Below are positions 53,991 to 63,605 of a stretch of DNA of 64,000 bases, one piece after another. Made by a program: the position numbers and the translations under genes. Source of the DNA: Rhodobacteraceae bacterium S2214 (lineage in GTDB: Bacteria > Pseudomonadota > Alphaproteobacteria > Rhodobacterales > Rhodobacteraceae); NCBI GenBank assembly GCA_025141675.1, contig CP081161.1, positions 2,969,001 through 3,033,000 of the forward strand, in the 5' to 3' direction. How positions within the stretch are numbered: position 1 is the first letter of the stretch; each line of letters begins with the position of its first letter. The notes under the pieces are model-generated. The model was not told where the DNA came from and searched no databases. It was given only the letters and a program-made list of their open reading frames with translations.

Positions 53991-54155
53991 CGAACGGGCA
54001 TAGTCCACTTTCACACTGGATATCCATAAGGATAGCCGGGCCCTTCATTTGGGCCCCGCTCTCTCGAATGCGTGCTCGCACTATTCCTCCCATTGCTCGA
54101 AACGACGTGTTGGCTAGGGCAACATGGTAACCCGAGTATTAACGAGGAAAAGACA

Positions 54156-55718
54156 TTGGCAGCTTCAGAATTGAATATTGATACCACCGCAACTGCGCTT
54201 GAGATGGCTGACACGATGTTTGGATCAGGTGTCACGGTCGTTTCGGCGACATACACTGGGGCGAACACAGCGTCGGGAATTTACACCGGTGGTGACGTGA
54301 CCGCGCCAGTTCTTACTCCATCAGACAGCGGCGTCATTCTGTCGACTGGTTTGGCGACCGACATAACAAATAGCACCGGCGCTGAGAACGTATCGCCATC
54401 GACAAGTACCGACCACGCCTTGCCAGGAGATGCAGGGCTGACCTCAATTTCTGGTATCACCACTTTTGACGCTGCAATTCTCGAAAGCACGTTTATCCCA
54501 GATGGGGATGTTTTGACGATGCAGATAGTCTTCTCGTCTGAGGAGTATCTGGAGTACGTCAACTCTGGCGTCAATGACGCTGTCGGGATCTGGGTCAACG
54601 GCGTTAAAGCGGAATTGTCGATTACAGATGGCAACATTTCGATCGATGAGATCAACGATACTATGACGTCGAACCTGTTCTTGGACAACACGGGCGTCAC
54701 GCCAGTTGCGAATACCGAAATGGACGGTTTGACGATCACGCTTTCCCTCAAAGCCCCAGTCAATCCGGACGAAGAAAACACTATCCGTATTGGGATCGCA
54801 GACGGTGGCGACGGCGTCTATGACAGTAATTTGCTCATTGTAGCGGATTCGTTGCAGACCAGCCTGATCGCGAATGACGATACTATTGAATTGTTTGGGA
54901 CTAATTCAGGTACGATAGATGCGCTGGCAAATGACGAATCCGGAGATCCGTCTCTTACGATTACCGAAATCAATGGCCAGCCAATCGTACCGGGTGGGAG
55001 CATCGTGCTGGCCACCGGCGAAACTATTACCTTGAATGCCAACGGTACGCTCACTTTGGAGAGCGACGGCGCACTGGGCAGCGACAGCTTTTCGTACACA
55101 ATTGCTGACTCAGCAGGCAACACTGACGTTGGATACATCACTGCCACAACCTCTGTTGCATGTTTTGTGGCGGGATCGCTGATTGATACGCCCTCTGGGC
55201 CTGTCAAGATTGAGCAGTTGGAAGTTGGTGACGAAGTACTGACCTCCGACAATGGTCCACAAGTTCTGCGATGGATCGGGTCGACGACGCGGTTGGCCAA
55301 AGGCAAAGACGCCCCAATTCGGTTCCGGAAAGGGGCACTTGGAAACCATAAGGAGATCGAGGTGTCCCCTAATCATCGGGTTTTGGTTCGTGATGGCTTT
55401 GCAGAACTGCTGTTTGGCAGTCTGGAAGTCTTTGTAAAAGCGAAACATCTCGTGAATGACGCAACCATCTGTCGGCGGGTTGATGACGCTTCGGTGACCT
55501 ATGTGCATCTGCTCTTTGATCAGCATGAGATCGTCACTGTGAACGGGTTAGAAAGCGAGAGTTTTCACCCCGGTGCCGTTGGTATGGCGGGCTTTGATCC
55601 AGAAACTGCAGAAGAACTTCACCGCTTCTTTCCATGCTTAGATGCAATTAAAGGATACGGAAGCACTGCGCGTATGGACTTGCGAGCCCATGAAGCGCTG
55701 ACACTCCTAAGCGCTTGA
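54156..55718 (+). CDS. Choice-of-anchor-L / Hint-domain secreted protein
   Basis: A 520-aa protein. The N-terminal 235 residues form a choice-of-anchor-L-type domain (IDTTATALEMADTMFGSGV, then IVFSSEEYLEYVNSGVNDAVG). About 236-330 is an Ig/cadherin-like segment with DALANDESGDPSL. A Hint domain (335-470) starts at Cys336 (CFVAGSLIDT) and contains ISPNH-like VSPNHRVLV and YVHLLFDQHEIV. The start is taken as TTG at 54156, preceded by CGAGGAAAAGACA, because it gives the family N-terminus (MAASELNIDTTATAL); the ATG at 54072 is less likely. No signal peptide is seen, so type I secretion is plausible. Autocleavage by the Hint domain is inferred. Confidence 0.8.
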   Translation: MAASELNIDTTATALEMADTMFGSGVTVVSATYTGANTASGIYTGGDVTAPVLTPSDSGVILSTGLATDITNSTGAENVSPSTSTDHALPGDAGLTSISGITTFDAAILESTFIPDGDVLTMQIVFSSEEYLEYVNSGVNDAVGIWVNGVKAELSITDGNISIDEINDTMTSNLFLDNTGVTPVANTEMDGLTITLSLKAPVNPDEENTIRIGIADGGDGVYDSNLLIVADSLQTSLIANDDTIELFGTNSGTIDALANDESGDPSLTITEINGQPIVPGGSIVLATGETITLNANGTLTLESDGALGSDSFSYTIADSAGNTDVGYITATTSVACFVAGSLIDTPSGPVKIEQLEVGDEVLTSDNGPQVLRWIGSTTRLAKGKDAPIRFRKGALGNHKEIEVSPNHRVLVRDGFAELLFGSLEVFVKAKHLVNDATICRRVDDASVTYVHLLFDQHEIVTVNGLESESFHPGAVGMAGFDPETAEELHRFFPCLDAIKGYGSTARMDLRAHEALTLLSA

Positions 55719-55878
55719 GCCAAAGAGGAAGCCCCGAGAACCTGCGTTCCTGATCCATATTCGATTGGCGTGATGCCTATACGGAAGAGAGTGTGATATA
55801 CCCTAAATAAATACGAATTACCTCAAATTCTACGTTATCCCTGATCGGCACGTAGTTCGAATTGAATGGTGACGCAAA

Positions 55879-56727
55879 ATGTTAAAGTTTACGAAATTAC
55901 TCCAAAGCCTCGGCTTGGCTGCTTTCCTTGGCACGTTCGCGGTATCGAACGCGACCGCCCAAGAAACGTATACGTTCGGCGTTGTTCCTCAATTTGAAGC
56001 GCTACGGCTGAACATGATCTGGGCACCAATCCTAGAAGAATTGTCAGCAGAGACAGGCCACAATTTTGAAATGGTCGGAGCGCCGAGTATCCCTGAATTT
56101 GAAACAGGCTTCACCGATGGTGACTATGATTTTGCCTACATGAATCCTTTCCATTCCATCATGGCGATGGATTCCCAAGGCTACACGCCGCTGGTCAATG
56201 ACGCTGGTCGTCGGCTTTTTGGTATTCTGACCGTCCCTGTCGATAGTCCGATCCAGTCGGTCGAAGATTTGAATGGGAAAGCAATCGCATTCCCTGCCCC
56301 GAATGCGCTTGGCGCATCGCTGTTAATGCGGTCGGAGTTGGACATTGTGTACGACATCGACTTTGAGGCGAGCTTTGTCGCGACGCATACATCTGCCTAT
56401 TTGAACGCCATTTTACATGAAACAGACGCAGCGTCCGGTGTTATGGGAACATTTAACCGGCAGGAAGACGAAATTAAGGATAAGCTGAGAATACTGCACC
56501 GCACACAAGAAGTTGCCCCGCATCCTGTTGTTGCTCATCCACGTGTGCCGCTCGATGTGCAAGAGGCAGTGCGTGCCGCTTTTTTGAAGCTGGGTGAAAG
56601 TGAAGAAGGTCAATCGCTACTTGCTCAGATTCCGATCCGGCAAATTGCGGTTGCAACAGAGATTGACTTTGAACCGCTGCGCGATTTGAATTTGAACGAT
56701 TATGTGGTGCTCGTGAGGGAAGATTAA
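55879..56727 (+). CDS. PhnD-like periplasmic binding protein (phosphate/phosphonate type)
   Basis: A 282-aa periplasmic solute-binding protein: signal peptide 1-27 (ending NATAQ), then a PhnD-type type-2 fold with GVVPQFEALRLNMIWAPI, FTDGDYDFAYMNPFHS, VEDLNGKAIAFPAPNALGAS and a Cys-poor C-lobe. PhnD-like proteins bind phosphonates, phosphite or related anions when paired with a permease. Here it is followed by a histidine kinase with a one-base overlap (TAATG), so it probably works as a sensor subunit rather than a transporter component. Ligand unknown. The start ATG lies after GTGACGCAAA, a weak ribosome binding site. Confidence 0.87.
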   Translation: MLKFTKLLQSLGLAAFLGTFAVSNATAQETYTFGVVPQFEALRLNMIWAPILEELSAETGHNFEMVGAPSIPEFETGFTDGDYDFAYMNPFHSIMAMDSQGYTPLVNDAGRRLFGILTVPVDSPIQSVEDLNGKAIAFPAPNALGASLLMRSELDIVYDIDFEASFVATHTSAYLNAILHETDAASGVMGTFNRQEDEIKDKLRILHRTQEVAPHPVVAHPRVPLDVQEAVRAAFLKLGESEEGQSLLAQIPIRQIAVATEIDFEPLRDLNLNDYVVLVRED

Positions 56728-58958
56728 TGCCAAAAAAGTTTCGGCTGAATCTACGGGCCACAATTTTAGGGTCCATGTTTTTAGTTGGAGTGGCGTCAGG
56801 GCTGATATTTGCAAAGGTTTGGGTGCCGCGTTTGAATGCTTTGAGCGTCGCGGCCTTATCGCGTGAAGTTGACCGCCAATTAGACGTGATCGCTGACAGC
56901 TTAAAACCATTTGTACTAAACAACCAATTTGCCGCAATTCATGAAACCCTTAACTCGCTTTTGAAAAACAACGAAAATTGGATCGACATCACGTTACACG
57001 AATCCAATGGCCGTCAAATTTTTCCAATCGACGTTACCAGCGCACCCGAAAGTGATCAGTTTTGGTCCTCGTCAAAGGCCATCATGTTGCAAGACAAGGA
57101 GATTGGCGAACTTCATTTGACCGTGGACTTTTCGTCTGATCTGGAAATCTTGACGACAGAGGTGCGGAACATCGGGCTTATTGGCCTGACGCTTTTCTTG
57201 TTCACGATGTTGACGATCTGGATGCTGATCGAAAGCCTTGTGATCCGCCGGCTGAAAATTCTGGCAGATGCGTCACGTGAGCTTTCCGATGGCAATTATG
57301 CCGCTGTATTGCCACCCGAGGGTAAAGACGAAGTTGGGGCTCTTACTTCTGACTTTCGAAAGATGCGGGAAAATATTCATGCCAACGAAATTGAACTAAA
57401 AAATGCAATGCAAAAGGCACAGGACGCGACGATTGCCAAATCTCAGTTCCTTGCCACGATGTCGCACGAAATTCGGACGCCTTTGAACGGCGTTATTCCG
57501 GTGGTTGAACTGTTGTCCGCAACTGATCTAGATGAAAATCAAAAGCGATTGACCGATACAATCGAGATTTCCGGATCGGCACTTAAATCCATCATTGATG
57601 ATATCCTGGACTTTTCCCGCCTAGATGCTGGTCGTATGTCTTTACGGTCAGAACCCTACGTCCTGACCGATCTGATCGAGAACGTCTGCGATATCTTGGG
57701 TCCAAGCACGTTAAAGCGGAACATTTCGATCCAAAGTTTTATTGACCCTGCCCTGAACGGTAAGTTGTTGGGAGATGGTGAACGCCTTCGTCAAGTTATT
57801 CTCAACCTTGCTGGGAATGCATCGAAATTCACCGAAATGGGCGGGATTGGTATTACGGCCGAGCAATTGATCCGCGCAGACGGCACAGAGCAGTTACATG
57901 TCGAAATTACCGATTCCGGGATTGGTATTTCCGCCGAAGATTTGGTGAATATTTTTGATCGGTTCACGCAGGTCGAAACCGGCGCTACCAAAAAATTTGG
58001 CGGTAGCGGTCTTGGCCTTTCCATCAGTCACATGTTGATCGACCAAATGGGCGGTGAAATCGGCGTAAACAGTCAGGTTGGTGTCGGCAGCACGTTTTGG
58101 TTCACGATCCCGATCGTCCATGTCAGCGACGTCGATGAAGTGCGTCCGATCAAGACCCTTGCAGCAAAATCCATTGCCCTGATTGACGCAGGAGCAAACA
58201 GCAATGAAGGGGAATTGATCGGGCGGACGTTATCTGCATTCGGCCATGACGTTTGCACCTTCGGTAGCGTTCAAGAGATGCACGCGCAGTGTTCGGTTGA
58301 GGCGCGCCAGCTAAACTACATCGTCTTAAATACCCCTGTCGGTGGTCATGACGTTCTTGCGTTGTGGATGGATGAACTGGCGAAGGGACCGTTTGCCACT
58401 ATCGAAAAAATCGTGCTGTCCGCCCAGTCAGACCAAGACAAAAGTGCTGATAAGTCTGTTGCGCACAACAAATGGCTGATCAAACCGATCCATAGTTACG
58501 ATTTGCTTGATTGCTTTGAGACGCATCACAAGAAGCCTGATCAGTGTCAGCGAACAAAGCAGATGCAATCGCCTGACAATACCTCTGATCATCGTCAGCT
58601 TCATATTCTGATCGCCGACGACAACACCATCAATCAGGAAGTTGCAGCCGCGATTCTGAAAACGTTTGGTCATCAGTGTGTCGTTGCGAACAATGGCCAA
58701 GAGGCGGTTGATAAAGTGATGCAAGACCAGTTCGACCTCGTCTTGATGGATATTCAGATGCCAACGATGGACGGGCTTGAGGCCACAAGTCTGATACGGG
58801 CGAGCGTAGAAAAGCCAGACGAAATTAACATTGTCGGCTTAAGCGCAAGTGCGACCGAAGATGACGCGCAACAGTGTTATGACGCCGGTATGGACAGCTT
58901 CATTTCGAAACCGCTGACGCGGGCGAAAATTAAGACTTTGGTCGATTCCATACCGTAA
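56727..58958 (+). CDS. Hybrid sensor histidine kinase partnered with the PhnD-like protein
   Basis: A 743-aa membrane kinase: TM1 (about 10-30), periplasmic domain (31-146), TM2 (147-168), HAMP (about 170-222), HisKA with His247 in MSHEIRTPLNG, and an ATPase domain with LNLAGNASKFTE, DSGIGIS and GSGLGLS boxes. A degenerate receiver follows (about 475-590, no acceptor Asp), then a complete receiver (about 625-740) with Asp675 in LMDIQMP. No response regulator or phosphotransfer gene lies within 2 kb. The upstream PhnD-like protein should dock to the periplasmic domain, as in TorT-TorS-type pairs. Confidence 0.92.
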   Translation: MPKKFRLNLRATILGSMFLVGVASGLIFAKVWVPRLNALSVAALSREVDRQLDVIADSLKPFVLNNQFAAIHETLNSLLKNNENWIDITLHESNGRQIFPIDVTSAPESDQFWSSSKAIMLQDKEIGELHLTVDFSSDLEILTTEVRNIGLIGLTLFLFTMLTIWMLIESLVIRRLKILADASRELSDGNYAAVLPPEGKDEVGALTSDFRKMRENIHANEIELKNAMQKAQDATIAKSQFLATMSHEIRTPLNGVIPVVELLSATDLDENQKRLTDTIEISGSALKSIIDDILDFSRLDAGRMSLRSEPYVLTDLIENVCDILGPSTLKRNISIQSFIDPALNGKLLGDGERLRQVILNLAGNASKFTEMGGIGITAEQLIRADGTEQLHVEITDSGIGISAEDLVNIFDRFTQVETGATKKFGGSGLGLSISHMLIDQMGGEIGVNSQVGVGSTFWFTIPIVHVSDVDEVRPIKTLAAKSIALIDAGANSNEGELIGRTLSAFGHDVCTFGSVQEMHAQCSVEARQLNYIVLNTPVGGHDVLALWMDELAKGPFATIEKIVLSAQSDQDKSADKSVAHNKWLIKPIHSYDLLDCFETHHKKPDQCQRTKQMQSPDNTSDHRQLHILIADDNTINQEVAAAILKTFGHQCVVANNGQEAVDKVMQDQFDLVLMDIQMPTMDGLEATSLIRASVEKPDEINIVGLSASATEDDAQQCYDAGMDSFISKPLTRAKIKTLVDSIP

Positions 58959-59192
58959 ATTCAAGCCGTCGCGCAGTGCAGACAACACCGACAGATTTCA
59001 GATTCCAAACAGGCATTCCTTTAACCTCATGCTTTTCGTTTCAATTACTTGCAAGAACGCACTGGCGGGCATTAGCGTAAGGGCTAGGATTATGTACATT
59101 ACACGTTTCCTGATCACATTAAGCATCAGGAAACTTGGCGTTCGTTTGAGTTAGTCGTTTTAGTGCCTCTTTTTCCATATCGGAGATTTCCA

Positions 59193-59882
59193 ATGAAGCG
59201 TTCTATATTTCTGTTCGGCATTTTATTTATCGCATTGGTGGCGTGCACAGAAACCGTCACGCGCAATTCTAAATCGCGCATTTTGGCTATGGGAGATTCA
59301 CTGCTTGCGACCAATTCATTGTCGGGCCAATCAGTCGCACAGGTGATCGAGGCCGCACTTGGTGAAGAAGTCATTGATCGTTCCGTTCGCGGTGCACGAT
59401 TTCTATATGACTTACCAATCACCGGTGGGTTGGGGCTGAATGTGTCAAAGCAATATCAATCCGGCCCTTGGGATTGGGTCGTTCTAAACGGCGGCGGCAA
59501 TGACCTTTGGTTGGGATGTGGATGCAACCGCTGTGAAGCAACGATGGCGCGGTTGATCGCGCCTTACGGGCCGCATGGTGAAATCCCGCGTGTTGTGAAC
59601 AATCTCAGACGGAGCGGCATGCGCGTGATTTATGTCGGGTATTTACGGACACCGGGCGTCGAAACCCCGATTGATCACTGCCGTGATGAAGGCGCTGAGC
59701 TTGAACGGCGCATACGGAACATGGCGGCCGCTGACCCGGGGTTCTACTTTTTGTCGCTGGAAGATCTCGTGCCGAACGGGGATCGTACATTCCACACTCA
59801 AGATATGATCCACCCTTCTGCGAAAGCGAGTACAGCGATTGGCCGGCGAATTGCAGAGTTGATCAGAAGCGACGGGGCATGA
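59193..59882 (+). CDS. SGNH/GDSL-hydrolase lipoprotein
   Basis: A 229-aa predicted lipoprotein: signal with lipobox LVAC (Cys18) and then an SGNH hydrolase. Catalytic blocks are MGDSLLATN (Ser), a GGGNDLW block III and DMIHPSAKA (Asp/His). A cysteine cluster CGCNRC sits after GGND. It should face the periplasm on a membrane and cleave ester bonds; the substrate is unknown. The ATG at 59193 follows GGAGATTTCCA, a good ribosome binding site; an in-frame ATG at 59163 is less likely. Confidence 0.85.
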   Translation: MKRSIFLFGILFIALVACTETVTRNSKSRILAMGDSLLATNSLSGQSVAQVIEAALGEEVIDRSVRGARFLYDLPITGGLGLNVSKQYQSGPWDWVVLNGGGNDLWLGCGCNRCEATMARLIAPYGPHGEIPRVVNNLRRSGMRVIYVGYLRTPGVETPIDHCRDEGAELERRIRNMAAADPGFYFLSLEDLVPNGDRTFHTQDMIHPSAKASTAIGRRIAELIRSDGA

Positions 59883-60289
59883 CGGCGGCAATCATTGCAT
59901 CATCTCGAATTGCACACTGCAAATCGGAATAAAATGGCCGCTTTGCCAACCGACTTTTGGGCGCAAAGTCCACAAATCCGATCATGATCCGCTTGCGAAT
60001 CTGACCCCGCGCCGCTGCGGTGGGAATGGTCTAGCCTAGCGTCCTAGCAGCGCCCCTACTCCCCGAAATCACCAATTTTGCCCCAGATTTGATACCGACG
60101 CATGGGACACTTATCCTTTTGCGCCGCCGCCTAACCTTCCGGCGGGTACGTCCGACCGTCAACGAAATGTTAACTAAGTGGCGAGGCAGAACCGGAGTTC
60201 AGCACCGCACCACCACGCCATCCGCGACCGCCTCGATTGTTGTGCTTGATGAAGATCATCAGCAAAAATTTGAGGAATTAGTTGGTAAA
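59883..60289. other. Gene-free region upstream of the Hint/TSP3 protein
   Basis: No gene is supported in these 407 bases. The next coding frame is open back to 60089, but those 67 codons are Arg-rich and unlike the conserved N-terminus at 60290. The promoter of that gene is expected here, though none is obvious. Confidence 0.5.
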
Positions 60290-63200
60290 ATGGCGACGAC
60301 ATTTTCATTGTTCTATCTCGGCACCGCGCCAGAAATCGATCTGATCGAAGGCAACCTGACGTCTGAAAACCATACCGCGCTCGACGGGCTCGTATTTGGC
60401 GGGGCAGACAATCTTATTTCGAGCAATCTTCAAACATTGTCGCCTGACGCGACCAGTTCATACACGGGCGGCACAAACGCTACAGCGTATGATGCGGACA
60501 ATGCGACAACAAACGAAACGTTTGAGATTGATGGTGGTGCTGAGCAAACGCACGATACGACTATGCTCTACAGCGGGACCGTCATCCAATATGCCGACGG
60601 CACGACCGCGACCGTCGATGCGATCGTCATGCAGGACACTGACGGAAACCTGTATTTGCTGCCACCGACAACTGGGCCAAGCGCATATTCGGACGCCTTG
60701 GAAGCAAAACCGATTGAATCCGTGACGCTGGGCACTGCCACGCCTTCAGCGGGGACCGACACATACGGGATGACGGCCGACCGTTACCTGCTGGAATTCA
60801 CTTACGTTGATACCGACGGCGACGGGAAAATCGATTCTGAAGATGCGGACGCTGATGGCGACGGCATTCTGAACGTTGACGAAGGCCTTACCGAAACCAC
60901 ACCAAGCACGGTGACAATCACCTTTGACGGTGACGATTGGTCAGGTGCGGAAAACACGTGGGAACTGAGAGACGCAAGCGGCACGGTCATCGCAAGCGGT
61001 AATCCAGCGAACTTTGTTGCCACCGTGACTGATGTCGATGTCACCGATTTGGGTAATTACACGTTCACTGTCTACGACAGCTTCGGCGACGGTATGAGCG
61101 GCGGCACCGATGGCAGTTTTCAGATTGCGGTCGACGGCACCCAGATTTACGATTCCGGGACCAACTTTAACTTTGGTACACAGTTCGACTACGCATTCCC
61201 GGTCGAGGCGGTTGTTACAGCGCGCGACACCGACGGAGACGGCATCGCAGATTATCTCGACTCGGATAGCGATAATGACGGCATCACGGACAACGTCGAA
61301 GCCCAGACGACGGCTGGCTACGTTGCGCCAACGGGTGTGGATAGTGACGGCGACGGTCTGGATAACGCATACGAAACCGGTGGCCTGACACCTGTTGATA
61401 CAGACAATGACGGTACGGCCGATTTCATCGACACCGACAGCGACAACGACGGCATCGACGATGTTGTCGAGGCCGGTCATGGTGTCTCCCAAACCGCTAT
61501 TGATGCGTCTGCTGATACAGATGGTGACGGCATTGCGGATGTCGTTGATGACGTGGTTGGTTTTGATGCCAACGACGCCGACGTTGACGCATCCGGTAAC
61601 TTCACACTCGCAGATACAGACGGCGATACCCTTGCCGACGGCAGCAACGCGTCACCGAGCGGCACAGACTTCGATTACCGTGACGATAGCAGCGTCATTG
61701 ATACGGACTCGGATGGTATTGAAGACAGCCTGGACGCTGACGACGACAACGATGGTATTCTGGATGTCAACGAAGGTGTGACCACAGGGCAGGTTTACTG
61801 GGACCATAACGACACCGAGAACGGCGTTAATGGAAGCTCTTACGCTGCGAATACCAACGGCGACGCCGGTTCGATCTTGAGCTCGACAAGCGCGATTTCG
61901 TTTGGTTCCGGATTTGTGCAACCCAACAGCACCTTTGAACATATCCTGCAGGGTTCGGATGCTACGACGCTCGACCAAGCGATTGATCAGAACGAATATG
62001 TCGAGGTTTCTTTCACCCTCGCCCAAGATGCATACCTAACCGAAATCCAGCACGGTATTATCCCGCAGGATTGGGGTGGCACGGCGGCTGGTGATTATAA
62101 CGTCGCGCTTAGCGTTTCCAATGACGGCTTTGCGTCTTCGACAACGCTTTACGATGACGGCTATCAGAACAGCCCTCCCAACGGCTCTTACGGTATCAGT
62201 AACGTCACAATCGAACCTTACGCTTTGGAAGCTGGCGAGACGTATACGTTGCGTTTCTATCTGTTCGACGAACAGAACAACTATGCCACCGACAACACGC
62301 TGGCCTTCGATGATCTGTTCCTGACACTTGAAGGCGTTCAGGACAGCGATAACGACGGCATTGCCGATCATCTGGATCTGGACAGCGACAACGACGGCAT
62401 CACTGACAACGTCGAAGCACAGACCACGGCTGGCTACGTCGCGCCGACTGGCGTGGATAATGATAATGATGGGGTCGACGACGCCTATGGCGCGGGTGGC
62501 CTGACGCCGGTCGACACCGACAGTGACGGTACTGCCGATGTTGTCGACACGGACAGCGATAATGACGGGATCAATGACGTCGTTGAGGCTGGCCATGGTG
62601 TCAGCCAAGCAGCCATTGATGGGTCTGCTGACACAGACGGTGACGGCATTGCGGATGTCGTGGACGATGTCGCGGGTTTTGACGCCAACGACGCCGACGT
62701 TGACGCGTCCGGTAACTTCACACTGGCCGACACCGATAGCGATACAGCCGCCAACGGTTCAGATGCGGTTCCGCTGACCAGCGATCTCGATTATCGCGAC
62801 ATCATCTGTTTTTCCCGTGGCACATTGATCATGACCGAACAGGGCGAAAAGGCTGTCGAAGAACTGTCCGAAGGTGACATGATCTTAACAGCAGATAACG
62901 GTCACCAGCAGTTACGCTGGATCGGCAGCCAGAAAGTGTCATCCAATCGTTTGGTAGACGAGCCTAACTTGCGTCCTATCCGCATCCGCAAAGGTGCGCT
63001 GGGTGACAACACACCGTCATGCGACCTTGTGGTATCCCCGCAGCACCGTGTTCTTGTGCGTTCCAAAATCGCAATGAGAATGTACGATCAACCCGAGGTG
63101 CTGGTCGCGGCCAAATTCCTTTTGGCAGTCGATGGCGTGTCAGAGGTGATGGATTGTGACGGTGTGGAATACTTCCACCTCTTGTTTGACCGTCATGAAG

Positions 63201-63454
63201 TGGTCCGGTCGAACGGCGCATGGACAGAAAGCCTTTTCACAGGGCCGCAGGCGCTCAAATCCGTCGGACCAGATGCGCGCGCGGAAATCATGGCATTGTT
63301 CCCCGAACTTGTCGCACCCGACTATGTGGCACAGTCCTGCCGCGAACTGGCATCAGGTCGCAAAGGGCGGCAGCTGGCATTCCGGCATCACAAGAACCAG
63401 ATTGCGTTGGTTGACCGTAAAAATGGTAGAATGCGCACCGTCGTCGCGGCGTAG
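60290..63454 (+). CDS. Thrombospondin type-3 repeat / Hint-domain secreted protein
   Basis: A 1054-aa acidic protein. The N-terminus MATTFSLFYLGTAPEID is typical of Rhodobacteraceae Hint proteins. It then shows calcium-binding Asp-rich TSP3-like repeats (DTDGDGIADYLDSDSDNDGI-type) in two long blocks, about 310-470 and 683-835, separated by a beta-sandwich domain. The two blocks are near duplicates (shared DNVEAQTTAGYVAPTGVD and FDANDADVDASGNFTLAD). The Hint domain starts at Cys840 (CFSRGTLIM) and contains VVSPQHRVLV and FHLLFDRHEVV. No signal peptide is present, so type I export is likely. The start is ATG 60290; upstream codons are not conserved-looking. Confidence 0.85.
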   Translation: MATTFSLFYLGTAPEIDLIEGNLTSENHTALDGLVFGGADNLISSNLQTLSPDATSSYTGGTNATAYDADNATTNETFEIDGGAEQTHDTTMLYSGTVIQYADGTTATVDAIVMQDTDGNLYLLPPTTGPSAYSDALEAKPIESVTLGTATPSAGTDTYGMTADRYLLEFTYVDTDGDGKIDSEDADADGDGILNVDEGLTETTPSTVTITFDGDDWSGAENTWELRDASGTVIASGNPANFVATVTDVDVTDLGNYTFTVYDSFGDGMSGGTDGSFQIAVDGTQIYDSGTNFNFGTQFDYAFPVEAVVTARDTDGDGIADYLDSDSDNDGITDNVEAQTTAGYVAPTGVDSDGDGLDNAYETGGLTPVDTDNDGTADFIDTDSDNDGIDDVVEAGHGVSQTAIDASADTDGDGIADVVDDVVGFDANDADVDASGNFTLADTDGDTLADGSNASPSGTDFDYRDDSSVIDTDSDGIEDSLDADDDNDGILDVNEGVTTGQVYWDHNDTENGVNGSSYAANTNGDAGSILSSTSAISFGSGFVQPNSTFEHILQGSDATTLDQAIDQNEYVEVSFTLAQDAYLTEIQHGIIPQDWGGTAAGDYNVALSVSNDGFASSTTLYDDGYQNSPPNGSYGISNVTIEPYALEAGETYTLRFYLFDEQNNYATDNTLAFDDLFLTLEGVQDSDNDGIADHLDLDSDNDGITDNVEAQTTAGYVAPTGVDNDNDGVDDAYGAGGLTPVDTDSDGTADVVDTDSDNDGINDVVEAGHGVSQAAIDGSADTDGDGIADVVDDVAGFDANDADVDASGNFTLADTDSDTAANGSDAVPLTSDLDYRDIICFSRGTLIMTEQGEKAVEELSEGDMILTADNGHQQLRWIGSQKVSSNRLVDEPNLRPIRIRKGALGDNTPSCDLVVSPQHRVLVRSKIAMRMYDQPEVLVAAKFLLAVDGVSEVMDCDGVEYFHLLFDRHEVVRSNGAWTESLFTGPQALKSVGPDARAEIMALFPELVAPDYVAQSCRELASGRKGRQLAFRHHKNQIALVDRKNGRMRTVVAA

Positions 63455-63605
63455 AGCCAGCAAACGCAGGCAGTTGGGGACCGAGTAACGAAAATTTCGG
63501 GATCAACCGTAGCGTGCCAGGCCGTGATCCGGTGGCGCAAAAGAACGCGGCGCTGGTTTTGCGGTCAGAAGTCGCGGTTCGCCATCCAAAACAAGATCAT
63601 AACCA

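Noticed and set aside
54072..54155. ATG at 54072 as the start of the choice-of-anchor-L protein
   Set aside because: The added 28 residues do not resemble the family N-terminus, whereas TTG at 54156 has a good ribosome binding site and the expected start.
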